From: Thauera sp.
Lineage (GTDB): Bacteria > Pseudomonadota > Gammaproteobacteria > Burkholderiales > Rhodocyclaceae
Direction of reading: 5' to 3'
DNA length: 64,000 nucleotides
Assembly (NCBI GenBank): GCA_017302295.1
Contig: JAFLDS010000015.1
Location: 1 to 64,000, forward strand
The notes below the pieces were generated by a model. It was not told the origin of the DNA. It ran no database searches and saw only the letters and a program-made list of their open reading frames with translations. Made by a program: the position numbers and the translations under genes. Shown piece after piece: positions 16,883 to 25,396 of the stretch (positions within the stretch are counted from its first letter, which is position 1; each line of letters opens with the position of its first letter).

Positions 16883-18757
16883 TCAGCCGACCACGGCGAC
16901 CTCTTCCGGGGCCACGCGTTTGATCAGTGCCGAACGCGGAATGCCGGGCGTGGTGCCGAGCAGTTCCTTCATATCGAGAATCAGCACGATCTGACCGTTG
17001 GACAGCGTGGTAACGCCGGCCACGCCCTTCGGGCGGAAATCGTCGAGCGACTTGATCACTGCATCCTCGCGGCCGGCAAAGCTGTCGATAGCGAGCACGA
17101 AGGACATTTCGGCGGTCTGCATCAACACGCCATACTCGGGCACGCGCTCCTGCGGCCAGCCGAGCAAGCCCGAGAGCGGCAGAATCGGAAGCACGTCGCC
17201 GCGCACGACCATCGTGGCACGCCCGCCGACGTCCTGCACCATGGAGACGTCGATCGGCAGGATCTCCCGCACCATCGACAAGGGGACGGCAAACGGCTGC
17301 TCGCCGAGGCGGACGAGCAGCACCGGCAGGATGGCCAGGGTGAGCGGCAGACTGATGATCAGCGTCGTGCCCTTGCCCTGCTGCGAGCGAATCTCGATCT
17401 GGCCGTTGAGCTTCTGGATGTTGGTGCGCACCACGTCCATGCCGACGCCACGACCCGACACGTCGGACACCTGCTCGGCGGTGGAGAAGCCAGGCAGGAA
17501 GATCAGGTTAAAGCTCTGGCGCTCATCCATCGTGCTCGCCTCCTCGTCGGAGATGAGCCCCTTGGACACCGCCTTCGCCCGCAGCCGGTCCGCATCCATG
17601 CCACGACCGTCATCGGACACCATGATGACGATGTGGTCGCCCTCCTGGCGTGCCTCGAGACGTACGTTGGATTTGACCGGCTTGCCCGCGGCAACACGCT
17701 CGGTTGCACTCTCGACACCATGGTCCACCGCATTGCGGATGAGGTGGATGATGGGGTCGGACAAGTCTTCGATCATGGTCTTGTCGATCTCGGTCTCTTC
17801 GCCGGCCAGCACCAGTTCCACGTCCTTGCCGAGATTGCGCGCAAGGTCGCGCGCGATGCGCGGATATTTTTGGAACAGGCGGCCGATCGGCTGCATGCGG
17901 GTCTTCATCACCGCGTTCTGCAGGTCGGACACCAGGAGATCGAGCTGGCTGACTGCGACGTCGAGCGCATGCAGCGTCTCGGCATCGTTGCGTCCGCTCA
18001 GGATGTCGCTGCGCAGGGCATTGAGCCGGTTCTTCGTCAGACCGATCTCACCCGACAGATTGAGCACCTGATCGAGGCGGGCCGTGTCCACCCGAATGGA
18101 GTTGTCGCGCTGGCGCTCGTTGTCGCGTCGTCCGACCGGCCCCGTCGCACCGGGCATGTCGGTCGCACGCCGACCGATGGCCGCAGCGATGATCTTGTCG
18201 GGCGAAGCGCCCGCCTCCACGACCACGGGCGCGGCGGCTTCCCGGGAGGGCACCGGCGTGTTCGTGACTGCGCCGAGCAGCAGTTGCCAGTCCGGCTCAG
18301 CGCCGCCGCCAGCGGGCAGAGCCGGCGCAGTGCCGGATGGCCCCGCCGGGGCCCCAGTCGCGGCCTCGCCGCTGATGGCCGCCTGCAAACCTGCGAGTAG
18401 CGCCGGATCGGCCGGATGCGGCATCACGCCGCGCTCCATCTCTCCGAACATGTCGCGCACTGCCCCCGTGGCCGCCAGGATGACGTCCATCGTCTCCGGC
18501 GTCACCGCGGTTTCTCCGTTGCGCAGTCGATCGAACAGGCTCTCGGTGAGGTGGCAGAGGGTGACCATCGCCGAGGCGTTCAGGAAACCAGCGCCTCCCT
18601 TGATCGTATGGAAGCCGCGGAAGATGTCGTTCAACAATCCCTGGTCGCCGGGTGAGCGCTCGAGATCGACCAGCTTGTTGTCCACACCCGACAGCAGATC
18701 ACCCGCCTCGATCAGGAAATCCTGCAGCAGGTCTTCCATCCCGGCAAATTCACTCAT
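16883..18757 (-). CDS. cheA: Chemotaxis histidine kinase CheA
   Basis: 624 aa. An N-terminal HPt domain has HTIKGGAGFLN with His50 as phosphorylation site. A Pro/Ala-rich linker (about 120-205) follows, then the dimerisation domain, the ATPase domain with N box (HLIRNAVDHGVE), G1 (DDGRGMD) and G2 (GRGVGMDVV), and a CheW-like P5 domain. The space between HPt and dimerisation domain is too short and low-complexity for a folded P2 (CheY-binding) domain. CheA phosphorylates CheY and CheV receivers in response to receptors. It is the last gene of the leftward flhDC-mot-che run; no cheW is present in the window. Confidence 0.93.
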   Translation of the reverse strand: MSEFAGMEDLLQDFLIEAGDLLSGVDNKLVDLERSPGDQGLLNDIFRGFHTIKGGAGFLNASAMVTLCHLTESLFDRLRNGETAVTPETMDVILAATGAVRDMFGEMERGVMPHPADPALLAGLQAAISGEAATGAPAGPSGTAPALPAGGGAEPDWQLLLGAVTNTPVPSREAAAPVVVEAGASPDKIIAAAIGRRATDMPGATGPVGRRDNERQRDNSIRVDTARLDQVLNLSGEIGLTKNRLNALRSDILSGRNDAETLHALDVAVSQLDLLVSDLQNAVMKTRMQPIGRLFQKYPRIARDLARNLGKDVELVLAGEETEIDKTMIEDLSDPIIHLIRNAVDHGVESATERVAAGKPVKSNVRLEARQEGDHIVIMVSDDGRGMDADRLRAKAVSKGLISDEEASTMDERQSFNLIFLPGFSTAEQVSDVSGRGVGMDVVRTNIQKLNGQIEIRSQQGKGTTLIISLPLTLAILPVLLVRLGEQPFAVPLSMVREILPIDVSMVQDVGGRATMVVRGDVLPILPLSGLLGWPQERVPEYGVLMQTAEMSFVLAIDSFAGREDAVIKSLDDFRPKGVAGVTTLSNGQIVLILDMKELLGTTPGIPRSALIKRVAPEEVAVVG

Positions 18758-18838
18758 GGCCTTCCCACTCCGTCACGGCGGTTTAGCCGACGCACACCGG
18801 GCTGCGGAAGCCAGCGGTGCGGCAGCGACCCGCCATGG

Positions 18839-19774
18839 TCAAAAACCCAGACTTTCGAGCAGGTCGTCGACCTGTTCCTGACTGGTCACGATATCGTCAC
18901 GCCCCGCGGCATTCACGACCGGGCCGTTCATCAGCCCGCTATGACGATCGGGACGTACTTCCGCCGGCGCCGCCTCAATCAGCACCTGAAGCAGCTGGGA
19001 CTCCAGGGTCTGCGCGAGTTCCACCACGCGCTTGATGACCTGCCCCGTCAGATCCTGGAAATCCTGCGCCATCATGATCTCGAGCAGCTGCGCATTGGTC
19101 GTGCGCGCCCCATCCCTGGCCTGGCCAAGAAAGGCGCGCGTATCGGCACTGAGGGCCTTGAACTCCTCGACCGACAGCTCGTTCGCGTAGAGGCGGTTCC
19201 AGCGCAACGCCAGCGCATCGGCTGCGGTCTCGATGGACTCCTGGAGCGGCCGGGCGATATCGGTCGCATTCAGGACGCGCGCGGCCGACTGTTCGGTCAT
19301 GTGGGCGATGTAGCTCAGGCGCTCGCGCGCATCGGGAATCGCCTCTGCAGCCTGTTGCAGCGCGGAGTCATAGCCAAGTTCGCGAAGCGTGTCGTGGAGT
19401 TTGCGCGTCATCTGTCCCAGCCGCGTGAACACCCCGTCAGCGCCGGCATCCTCGCGGCGCTCTGCCGCCTGAACAGGCTGCGCGTTCCTGCCAGCCACTT
19501 CGTCAAACAGGGCCTGCAGCTCGTCGCTGTCACCCGATGCCGTTGCCGCCGGCGCTTGAGGTTCGCGCGCAACCGCGCTTTCCGAAATCTCGGCGGCAAC
19601 GCTGTCGAACAGCGCCTGCAATTCATCGCTATCGGCCACAGCGGCCGGGCCGTTGTCTGTCGAGCGGGATTCGGCTCGCGGTCCGCTTGCAGCCGGCTCG
19701 GCGGCCATGCTGTCGAACAGCGCCTGCAGTTCGTCCGAATCGCCCGCTTCGCCGAACTTCAACCGTTTGGTCAT
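18839..19774 (-). CDS. cheZ: CheZ-type phosphatase of CheY-P with triplicated N-terminal motif
   Basis: 311 aa from the ATG at 19774, which follows AGGAG; upstream in-frame codons lack a ribosome site. The long-helix CheZ core lies about 105-265 with the catalytic segment MMAQDFQDLTGQVI (Asp and Gln conserved). The extreme C-terminus SQEQVDDLLESLGF matches the CheY-binding peptide of E. coli CheZ. The first 100 residues carry three near-identical copies of DSDELQALFD (residues 12-25, 48-61, 82-94) joined by Ala/Pro/Ser-rich linkers. CheZ dephosphorylates CheY-P and so sets the run/tumble balance. It is 37 bases downstream of cheY. The N-terminal repeats make it about 100 residues longer than E. 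coli CheZ. Confidence 0.9.
   Translation of the reverse strand: MTKRLKFGEAGDSDELQALFDSMAAEPAASGPRAESRSTDNGPAAVADSDELQALFDSVAAEISESAVAREPQAPAATASGDSDELQALFDEVAGRNAQPVQAAERREDAGADGVFTRLGQMTRKLHDTLRELGYDSALQQAAEAIPDARERLSYIAHMTEQSAARVLNATDIARPLQESIETAADALALRWNRLYANELSVEEFKALSADTRAFLGQARDGARTTNAQLLEIMMAQDFQDLTGQVIKRVVELAQTLESQLLQVLIEAAPAEVRPDRHSGLMNGPVVNAAGRDDIVTSQEQVDDLLESLGF
19493..19741 (-). repeat. Three in-frame copies of a DSDELQALFD-coding repeat inside cheZ
   Basis: The copies lie at 19700-19741, 19592-19633 and 19493-19531. Protein copies are nearly identical over about 13 residues (DSDELQALFD followed by S/E, M/V, A), while synonymous positions and linkers differ. That means the peptide, not the DNA, has been conserved. 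Confidence 0.85.
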
Positions 19775-19811
19775 GCCAGGCTCCTGAATGGTGCGGTGCC
19801 ACGCGCGATCG

Positions 19812-20213
19812 TCACGCGGAGGCACTCTTCCCCAGTTTCTCGAAGATCTTCTCAAGTTTCTCGGCCAGGGTGCCCGCGGTGAAGGGCTTCACGATGTAGC
19901 CACTGGCGCCGGCCTGTGCCGCAGCGATGATGTTTTCCTTCTTCGCCTCGGCAGTGATCATCAGAACCGGGAGGTGCTTGAGCTGCGGTGTCCGACGAAT
20001 GGTCTGCAGCAGCGTCAATCCATCCATGTTCGGCATGTTCCAATCCGTCACGACGAAATCGAACTGCCCCGCGTTCAGTTTCTGGAGTGCAACCGCACCG
20101 TCCTCGGCTTCGTCCACGTTGGTGTAGCCGAGCTCTTTCAACAGGTTGCGCACGATGCGGCGCATCGTCGAAAAATCATCTACCACCAGAAACTTCAGTT
20201 TGGAATCCGCCAT
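19812..20213 (-). CDS. cheY: Chemotaxis response regulator CheY
   Basis: 133 aa single-domain receiver from the ATG at 20213, which is preceded by GGAGAAG; the longer in-frame upstream extension is not receiver sequence. Acidic pocket Asp12/Asp13 (VVDDF), phospho-acceptor Asp57 ([12 protein letters not shown]), the Thr/Ala switch region (MITAEA) and the Lys of IVKPFT are all present. CheY-P binds the flagellar switch protein FliM. It lies between cheV and cheZ in the same transcription direction. Confidence 0.96.
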   Translation of the reverse strand: MADSKLKFLVVDDFSTMRRIVRNLLKELGYTNVDEAEDGAVALQKLNAGQFDFVVTDWNMPNMDGLTLLQTIRRTPQLKHLPVLMITAEAKKENIIAAAQAGASGYIVKPFTAGTLAEKLEKIFEKLGKSASA

Positions 20214-20244
20214 CTTCTTCTCCGTGTAGGGCTTGCTGCCGCAC

Positions 20245-21201
20245 TCACGCCTGTCCCGCCCGCTGCAGCAGCGGGCGTAGCGTCTCGGCAAGCACGTCGG
20301 CGTCGAATTTTGCCACGTACGAATCCACCCCGACGCGTCTCCCCATGGCCCTGTTGGCCTCGGATGAGAGAGACGAATGCATCACCACCGGGATACCCGC
20401 GAACCGCGGATCGCTCTTGATGTTCCGGGTAAGGACGTAGCCGTCCATCTCAGGCATTTCGGCATCGACCATGATGACGTCGACATCGTCGGTGAGATTG
20501 CGTCCCGTCATCTCGGCATGCGAGGCGATGCTCTGCAAGCGTGTCCAGGCCTCCAGCCCATTTTGTGCATGCTTGTGCCGCACCCCCATCCGATCCAGCA
20601 CCTCGGTGATCTTGCGCCGGGCCACCGAGGAATCGTCTACGAAGAAGACGTTCAGCTCATGGCCGTTCGCAACGGGTGCGATGTTTCCCACCAGCGCCTC
20701 GCCAAAGGTATTGGCGAGGATCGTCTCGACATCGAGGATGGAGACGAGCCGACCATCGTCCAGGCGGGTAATGGCGGTGATGTAGCCGCCGACGCCGGTC
20801 GCGAGATTATCCGGCGCATGCACCTTGTCCCAGTCGACACGCACGATGCGATCCACTTCGTGCACGAGAAAGCCGAGCGTGTGCTTGCTGTACTCGGTGA
20901 CCATCATCGCGCCGCCCCGCAGGGGCACATCGAGCCCCAGGCTGAGCACCTTGTTCAGCGACAGAACGGGGATGACGTTACCGCGCAGGGATATCAGGCC
21001 CTCCATGCCGGCAGGCATGTTCGGCGTGCGCGTGATGAATGGCGTACGCGACACCTCGCGCACCTTGAACACATTGATGCCGAAACACTCGTCGGTACCG
21101 AGCGAGAACAGCAGCAGTTCCATCCGGTTCGAACCCACGAGCGTGGTTCTCCCGTCCACCGCCTCCAGCAAATCGCTGCCCTGATTGTCCAGATTGATCA
21201 T
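20245..21201 (-). CDS. cheV: Chemotaxis coupling protein CheV (CheW domain plus receiver), copy 1
   Basis: 318 aa: a CheW-like domain (about 25-170; [10 protein letters not shown] and [15 protein letters not shown]) and a C-terminal receiver (about 185-312) with phospho-Asp in [11 protein letters not shown] and the Lys in VAKFDAD. CheV couples receptors to CheA, and phosphorylation of its receiver contributes to adaptation. It is ten bases downstream of a second cheV gene. The two are clearly paralogous but diverged, especially in the receiver. With no cheW here, these may be the local couplers. Confidence 0.92.
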   Translation of the reverse strand: MINLDNQGSDLLEAVDGRTTLVGSNRMELLLFSLGTDECFGINVFKVREVSRTPFITRTPNMPAGMEGLISLRGNVIPVLSLNKVLSLGLDVPLRGGAMMVTEYSKHTLGFLVHEVDRIVRVDWDKVHAPDNLATGVGGYITAITRLDDGRLVSILDVETILANTFGEALVGNIAPVANGHELNVFFVDDSSVARRKITEVLDRMGVRHKHAQNGLEAWTRLQSIASHAEMTGRNLTDDVDVIMVDAEMPEMDGYVLTRNIKSDPRFAGIPVVMHSSLSSEANRAMGRRVGVDSYVAKFDADVLAETLRPLLQRAGQA

Positions 21202-21210
21202 GATGTGTCC

Positions 21211-22182
21211 TCAGTTGCCGTCGGCCCCGCCATCCCTGCGTGCGAGCAGCCGGGAGAGCGTTTGCGCCAGCCGCTGCGGCTCGAACTTCGAGACATACTC
21301 GTCGACGCCGACTGACAAACCGAGCTGCTGGTTCGACATGCCGGACAGGGAAGAATGCATGATCACCGGCACGCCCTCGAAGCGCCGGTCCGACTTGATG
21401 TGCTTGGTCAGGATGTAGCCGTCCATCTCGGGCATCTCGACGTCGGTGAGCACCAGGCTCACCAGATCGCGCGTCGGGCGTCCGACCGACTGCGCATGGG
21501 CAGCGGCCTTCTTGAGCTCATCCCACGCTTGGCGACCATTGACCGCGGAGACATAGCGCACGCCCATCGCATCCAGCGTCTGACAGATCTGCCGGCGGGC
21601 GACGGACGAGTCGTCGGCGAAGAAGATCGTGTAGTTCTCCCCACCGGGAATGGCCGAGATTTCCCTGAAGATCAGTTCGTCGTCGTAGTGGGTGGTCTCG
21701 GACAGCACACGCTCCACATCCAGCATCATCACCAGCTTCTTGTCGGCAAGTTCGGTCACCGCCGTCACCAGGCCGCCCATCTTGGCAACCAGCATCCCGG
21801 GCGGCACGCGCATCTGCGACCAGTCCAGGCGCAGGATGGTATCGACACCCTCCACCAGAAAGCCCTGGGTGTGGCCGTTGTATTCGGTGACGATCATGAT
21901 CTCGCGCGGCGTCCCGCCACCGATCCCCACGTAACTGGCCAGATCGACGACCGGAACGAGTTCGCCCCGCAAGCTCACCATCCCCTTCACCGATGACGGC
22001 ATTTCGGGCGCCGCAGTGATGGTCGGCGTGCGCATCACCTCGCGCACCTTGAACACGTTGATGCCGAAAGTCTCGCGGCGTCCGGTGCGCTCATCGACAC
22101 CCAGGGTGAACAGGAGGATTTCGAGCTTGTTCGTCCCCGCCAGGCGAGTACGCGCATCGATATTTTTCAGCAGGTCTGACAT
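21211..22182 (-). CDS. cheV: Chemotaxis coupling protein CheV, copy 2
   Basis: 323 aa from the ATG at 22182, which has GAGAGGA directly upstream; a GTG four codons earlier would include this ribosome site. A CheW-like domain (about 20-170; [27 protein letters not shown]) is followed by a receiver with phospho-Asp in [12 protein letters not shown] and Lys in VSKFEPQ. Same architecture as the next gene downstream. It follows motB by about 110 bases in the motility run. Confidence 0.92.
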   Translation of the reverse strand: MSDLLKNIDARTRLAGTNKLEILLFTLGVDERTGRRETFGINVFKVREVMRTPTITAAPEMPSSVKGMVSLRGELVPVVDLASYVGIGGGTPREIMIVTEYNGHTQGFLVEGVDTILRLDWSQMRVPPGMLVAKMGGLVTAVTELADKKLVMMLDVERVLSETTHYDDELIFREISAIPGGENYTIFFADDSSVARRQICQTLDAMGVRYVSAVNGRQAWDELKKAAAHAQSVGRPTRDLVSLVLTDVEMPEMDGYILTKHIKSDRRFEGVPVIMHSSLSGMSNQQLGLSVGVDEYVSKFEPQRLAQTLSRLLARRDGGADGN

Positions 22183-22295
22183 TTCCTCTCTCACCTTGGA
22201 GCCTCGCCATCGGGCGTGATGACGCTCTGCCGTGAAGTATCGGCCGTCTTCCGACGGACTTTAGCGGACGACGCAAACCGTCCGTGCACGAGGTC

Positions 22296-23252
22296 TCACG
22301 ACTCCGAGCGCGGGACCGCACCCACCGTCTGCGCCTTGCTACCCTCCTTGCGGATGGCCTCCTCGGCACGCTTGTTCAGAACGATGATGCTGATGCGGCG
22401 ATTGATCGGATCGAGCGGGTCGTCAGGCTTCAGATGCACAGTGTCCGCGAGGCCGACCACGCGCGCTACCTTGCTCGCCTCAAGGCCGCCAGCAACCAGT
22501 TCGCGCCGCGAGGCGTTGGCGCGATTCGAGGACAGTTCCCAATTCGAAAATCCCCGATCGCCGCCGGAGTACTGCGCCGAATCCGTATGTCCTGAGACGC
22601 TGACGCGGTTCTCCACGTCGTTCAGCGAGCGTCCGATCGCACGCAGCAGGTCACGCGTATAGGGACGCAGTTCTGCGCTTGCCGAGGTGAACATCGGGCG
22701 GTTCTGCTCGTCGACGAGCTGGATCCGCAAGCCTTCGTTGACGATGTCGATCAGGATCTGATTCTTGAATTGCCGCAGCGTCGTGCTGGCTTCGATCAGA
22801 GCTTCGATGCGCCCCTGCAGATCGATCAGTTTGGCGCGCTCCCGCCGCACCTCGCCCTCCTCGCTCGAGCCCTGCCCATTCTGCGACGGCGAAGTCTGCT
22901 GCGTGTGACTGGGCGACGCGTCGAGATTGATCGCGCGCGTCGACTCCTTTTCGCCGCGCCGCACCTGACCGACCGAACGGCTCAGATCTTCGCCGCCGCC
23001 CTTGATGATGGATGAACTGTCGCCCGAGCCCTCACCGCCCTGCATCGCCACCTTGAGCGGATTCTGGAAGTAGTCCGCAATACCCTCGAGATCGCCCTGC
23101 GCGGTCGAGCCCAGCAACCACATGAGCAGAAAGAAGGCCATCATCGCCGTCACGAAGTCGGCATAGGCAATCTTCCATGCACCACCGTGATGCCCCCCGC
23201 CGCCCTTCTTGATCCGTTTGACGACAATAGGTTGCTGCGTATCGTCGCTCAT
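22296..23252 (-). CDS. motB: Flagellar motor stator protein MotB
   Basis: 318 aa. A single N-terminal membrane span carries the essential proton-binding Asp32 (YADFVTAMMAFFLLMWL). A charged, Gly/Ser-rich linker (about 70-130) and a C-terminal OmpA/MotB peptidoglycan-binding domain (VSGHTDSAQ, NWELSSNRAN) follow. It anchors the stator to the wall and conducts protons with MotA. It is transcribed after motA with an 80-base gap. Confidence 0.95.
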   Translation of the reverse strand: MSDDTQQPIVVKRIKKGGGGHHGGAWKIAYADFVTAMMAFFLLMWLLGSTAQGDLEGIADYFQNPLKVAMQGGEGSGDSSSIIKGGGEDLSRSVGQVRRGEKESTRAINLDASPSHTQQTSPSQNGQGSSEEGEVRRERAKLIDLQGRIEALIEASTTLRQFKNQILIDIVNEGLRIQLVDEQNRPMFTSASAELRPYTRDLLRAIGRSLNDVENRVSVSGHTDSAQYSGGDRGFSNWELSSNRANASRRELVAGGLEASKVARVVGLADTVHLKPDDPLDPINRRISIIVLNKRAEEAIRKEGSKAQTVGAVPRSES

Positions 23253-23331
23253 GACTCACCCCGCAGGCTGCAGGCACCGGGCGCCGATAGCCGGCAAGCA
23301 AGCTCGAACGGCAGCAGGCTGAAGCTCATCG

Positions 23332-24186
23332 TCAGCCCTTGCGGTTCTTGATTTCCTGCTCGAGCTCGGCGAATCCCGGCCGGTCGGTCGAATAGAGGAC
23401 CTTGCGGCCGAACTCGACCGCAACCTGCGGCGCGTATCCGTTCATGCTGGCGAGCAGGACGACCTTCATGCACTGGTAGATCTTGCCACCCTCCTCGACG
23501 CGCTGCTCAAGCTGGCTGGCGATCGGTGCGACAAAACCATAGGAAAGCAGGATGCCGAGGAAGGTGCCGACGAGCGCACCGCCGATCATCTTGCCGAGCA
23601 CCGCCGGCGGCTGGCCGACCGAGCCCATCACGTTCACCACCCCCATCACCGCGACGACGATACCGAAGGCGGGAACCGCGTCCGCCACCTTGGACACGAC
23701 ATGGGGCGCGGTGTGCGCCTCGTGGTGATGGGTCTCGATCTCGATGTCCATCAGGTTCTCGATCTCGAAGGCATTGAGGTTGCCGCCGACCATCATGCGC
23801 AGGTAGTCGGTCAGGAACTCCACCACGTGGTGATCCGAGGTCACGCTCGGATACTTCGAGAAGATGGGGCTCGAGTCCGGGTTCTCGATGTCTCCCTCGA
23901 TCGACATCAGGCCCTCCTTGCGGACCTTGGCGAGAATCTCGAACAACATCGCCAGCAGATCGACATAGAGCGCCTTGTTGTAGGGCGACCCCTTGACGGC
24001 GAGCGACAGCGAGCCGAGCGTTGATTTGATCGCCTTCGGCCCGTTGCCGGCGACAAAGCCGCCGATCATCAGACCGAAGATCGCCAAGTATTCCAGGGGC
24101 ACCCAGAGCGCACCGAGGCTGCCGTGCACCGCATAGGTGCCGACCGATGCCGCCAGGATGATGACGTAGCCAATGATCAGGAACAC
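23332..24186 (-). CDS. motA: Flagellar motor stator protein MotA
   Basis: 284 aa, the expected length. Four membrane segments: two N-terminal, two C-terminal (PAFGIVVAVMGVVNVMGSV and the following GGALVGTFLGILLSYGFV). The cytoplasmic loop with charged residues contacts FliG. The start is GTG at 24186 with GGAG six bases upstream. With MotB it forms the proton-driven stator. A CATAAT in the gap before it could be a -10. Confidence 0.95.
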   Translation of the reverse strand: MFLIIGYVIILAASVGTYAVHGSLGALWVPLEYLAIFGLMIGGFVAGNGPKAIKSTLGSLSLAVKGSPYNKALYVDLLAMLFEILAKVRKEGLMSIEGDIENPDSSPIFSKYPSVTSDHHVVEFLTDYLRMMVGGNLNAFEIENLMDIEIETHHHEAHTAPHVVSKVADAVPAFGIVVAVMGVVNVMGSVGQPPAVLGKMIGGALVGTFLGILLSYGFVAPIASQLEQRVEEGGKIYQCMKVVLLASMNGYAPQVAVEFGRKVLYSTDRPGFAELEQEIKNRKG

Positions 24187-24271
24187 CGCTCACTCCACGG
24201 AAATCTGCACTCGCCCACAGCGGGGAATTATGCCGATATTAACGTCTTGCCCGAGCCGAACTTGAACGCCG

Positions 24272-24306
24272 AAAAAACAATGGGCCGTCCGCTCTGCGGA
24301 CAGCCC
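24272..24306 (-). terminator. Rho-independent terminator downstream of flhC
   Basis: Read on the minus strand, an 11-bp stem with one mismatch (24306-24296 with 24292-24282, loop of 3) is followed by ATTGTTTTTT. It lies 25 bases after the flhC stop, separating flhDC from motAB. Confidence 0.78.
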
Positions 24307-24330
24307 CCGGATGCCTTGCAAATCCGATGA

Positions 24331-24912
24331 TCAGCCAGCCTGGACCGCCACCGTCTTGCGCGTGGAGGTCTTGCCGACCGCCGCCTTGCGAGTGACAGGG
24401 CGCTTCGATTTTCCGGCGCGGGACGGCATATGACACAGACCGCATGCATAAGCGTGGGTGGGATCATAGGCATGGGCCACAAACAGCCCGCCGCAGCAGG
24501 TGCAAGGCGTCAGCTGCAGCAGATCGGCGTCGAAGAAGCGGACGAGCGTCCAAGCACGCGTGAGACTGAGGATCGGCTCCATGCCCTCGGCCTCGATGTG
24601 ATCGAGGTAAAGGTGGTAGGCCTTGATGATCGCGTCCAGGCCGGAGACGCCACCGCGCTGGCTGAAGAAGCGGTGCAAGCCCATGAACAGGGACGAGTGC
24701 ACGTTGGGCTGCCAGGTCATGAACCAGTCGGTGGAGAAAGGCAGCATACCCTTGGGAGGCGAAACGCCGCGAACCTCCTTGTAGATTTTCAGGAGCTTTT
24801 CGCGGCTGAGCCGGGTTTCCACCTCCAGCATCTGCATGCGAGCGCCGAGCTGAACCATCTCCACGGCGCGGCGGATGTCTTCCGCCTCGTCGATGACACG
24901 CTTGTTCTTCAT
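24331..24912 (-). CDS. flhC: Flagellar master transcriptional activator subunit FlhC
   Basis: 193 aa. With FlhD it forms the heterohexamer that activates class II flagellar promoters. The zinc-site cysteines are visible as CTCCGG and ACGLC. The C-terminus after about residue 165 is an Arg/Lys/Thr-rich tail that may add DNA contact. The ATG has GAGGAG seven bases upstream. It is 21 bases downstream of flhD and ends before a terminator. Confidence 0.95.
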   Translation of the reverse strand: MKNKRVIDEAEDIRRAVEMVQLGARMQMLEVETRLSREKLLKIYKEVRGVSPPKGMLPFSTDWFMTWQPNVHSSLFMGLHRFFSQRGGVSGLDAIIKAYHLYLDHIEAEGMEPILSLTRAWTLVRFFDADLLQLTPCTCCGGLFVAHAYDPTHAYACGLCHMPSRAGKSKRPVTRKAAVGKTSTRKTVAVQAG

Positions 24913-24933
24913 CTTTAACTCCTCGAGCCGCCC

Positions 24934-25251
24934 TCAGGTCGCTTCTTCGGAGGCCCTGCCGGCGGCGATGATCGCCGCATGCAGACTGGCGCTGGCCGCA
25001 TCGCGCCCCTCGCCGCTCATCAGGCGCGCGAGCTGCGCGTCATCGAAGCGGAAGCACGGCATCAACATCTGGTTGCTGGCAAGCTTCACCAGCCTGGCGG
25101 CCGACAGACCACAGATCAGGTCGGCGAACTCATCGCCAATCCCAAGCCGAAAAAGCGCCGTCTCGCGATCGCTGCGCAGCATCTGCTGGGCAAGCATCAG
25201 ATAGGCAAGATTCAGCTCGCGTATCTCGACCTGGAAATCGGGGCGATTCAT
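24934..25251 (-). CDS. flhD: Flagellar master transcriptional activator subunit FlhD
   Basis: 105 aa. The N-terminal ELNLAYLMLAQQMLRSDRE segment is typical of FlhD, as is the SNQMLMPCFRFDD region. It is the first gene of the motility run, with GGGGAG before its ATG. A 145-base region separates it from the HDOD-GGDEF gene upstream and presumably holds its regulated promoter. Confidence 0.94.
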   Translation of the reverse strand: MNRPDFQVEIRELNLAYLMLAQQMLRSDRETALFRLGIGDEFADLICGLSAARLVKLASNQMLMPCFRFDDAQLARLMSGEGRDAASASLHAAIIAAGRASEEAT

Positions 25252-25283
25252 ATATTCGACTCCCCATCAGGGATCAACGCGTT

Positions 25284-25318
25284 GCAAGTTAAAGTAATTT
25301 CTAGCTTACGGCAAGTTA
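25284..25318 (-). promoter_or_regulatory. flhD upstream region with GCAAGTTA direct repeats
   Basis: Two copies of GCAAGTTA (plus-strand reading; 25284-25291 and 25311-25318) are spaced 27 bases apart in an AT-rich patch just before flhD. On the minus strand TTGCCG and TAACTT with a 17-base gap could be a weak promoter overlapping both repeats. This makes them candidate regulator sites for flhDC. Confidence 0.3.
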
Positions 25319-25396
25319 CAAAGTCAGGTTCTCGCGACAGCCGTCGCATTACGGCAACAGACCGTAGCTACCCACAAACGCCACCGGCAGGGCACA

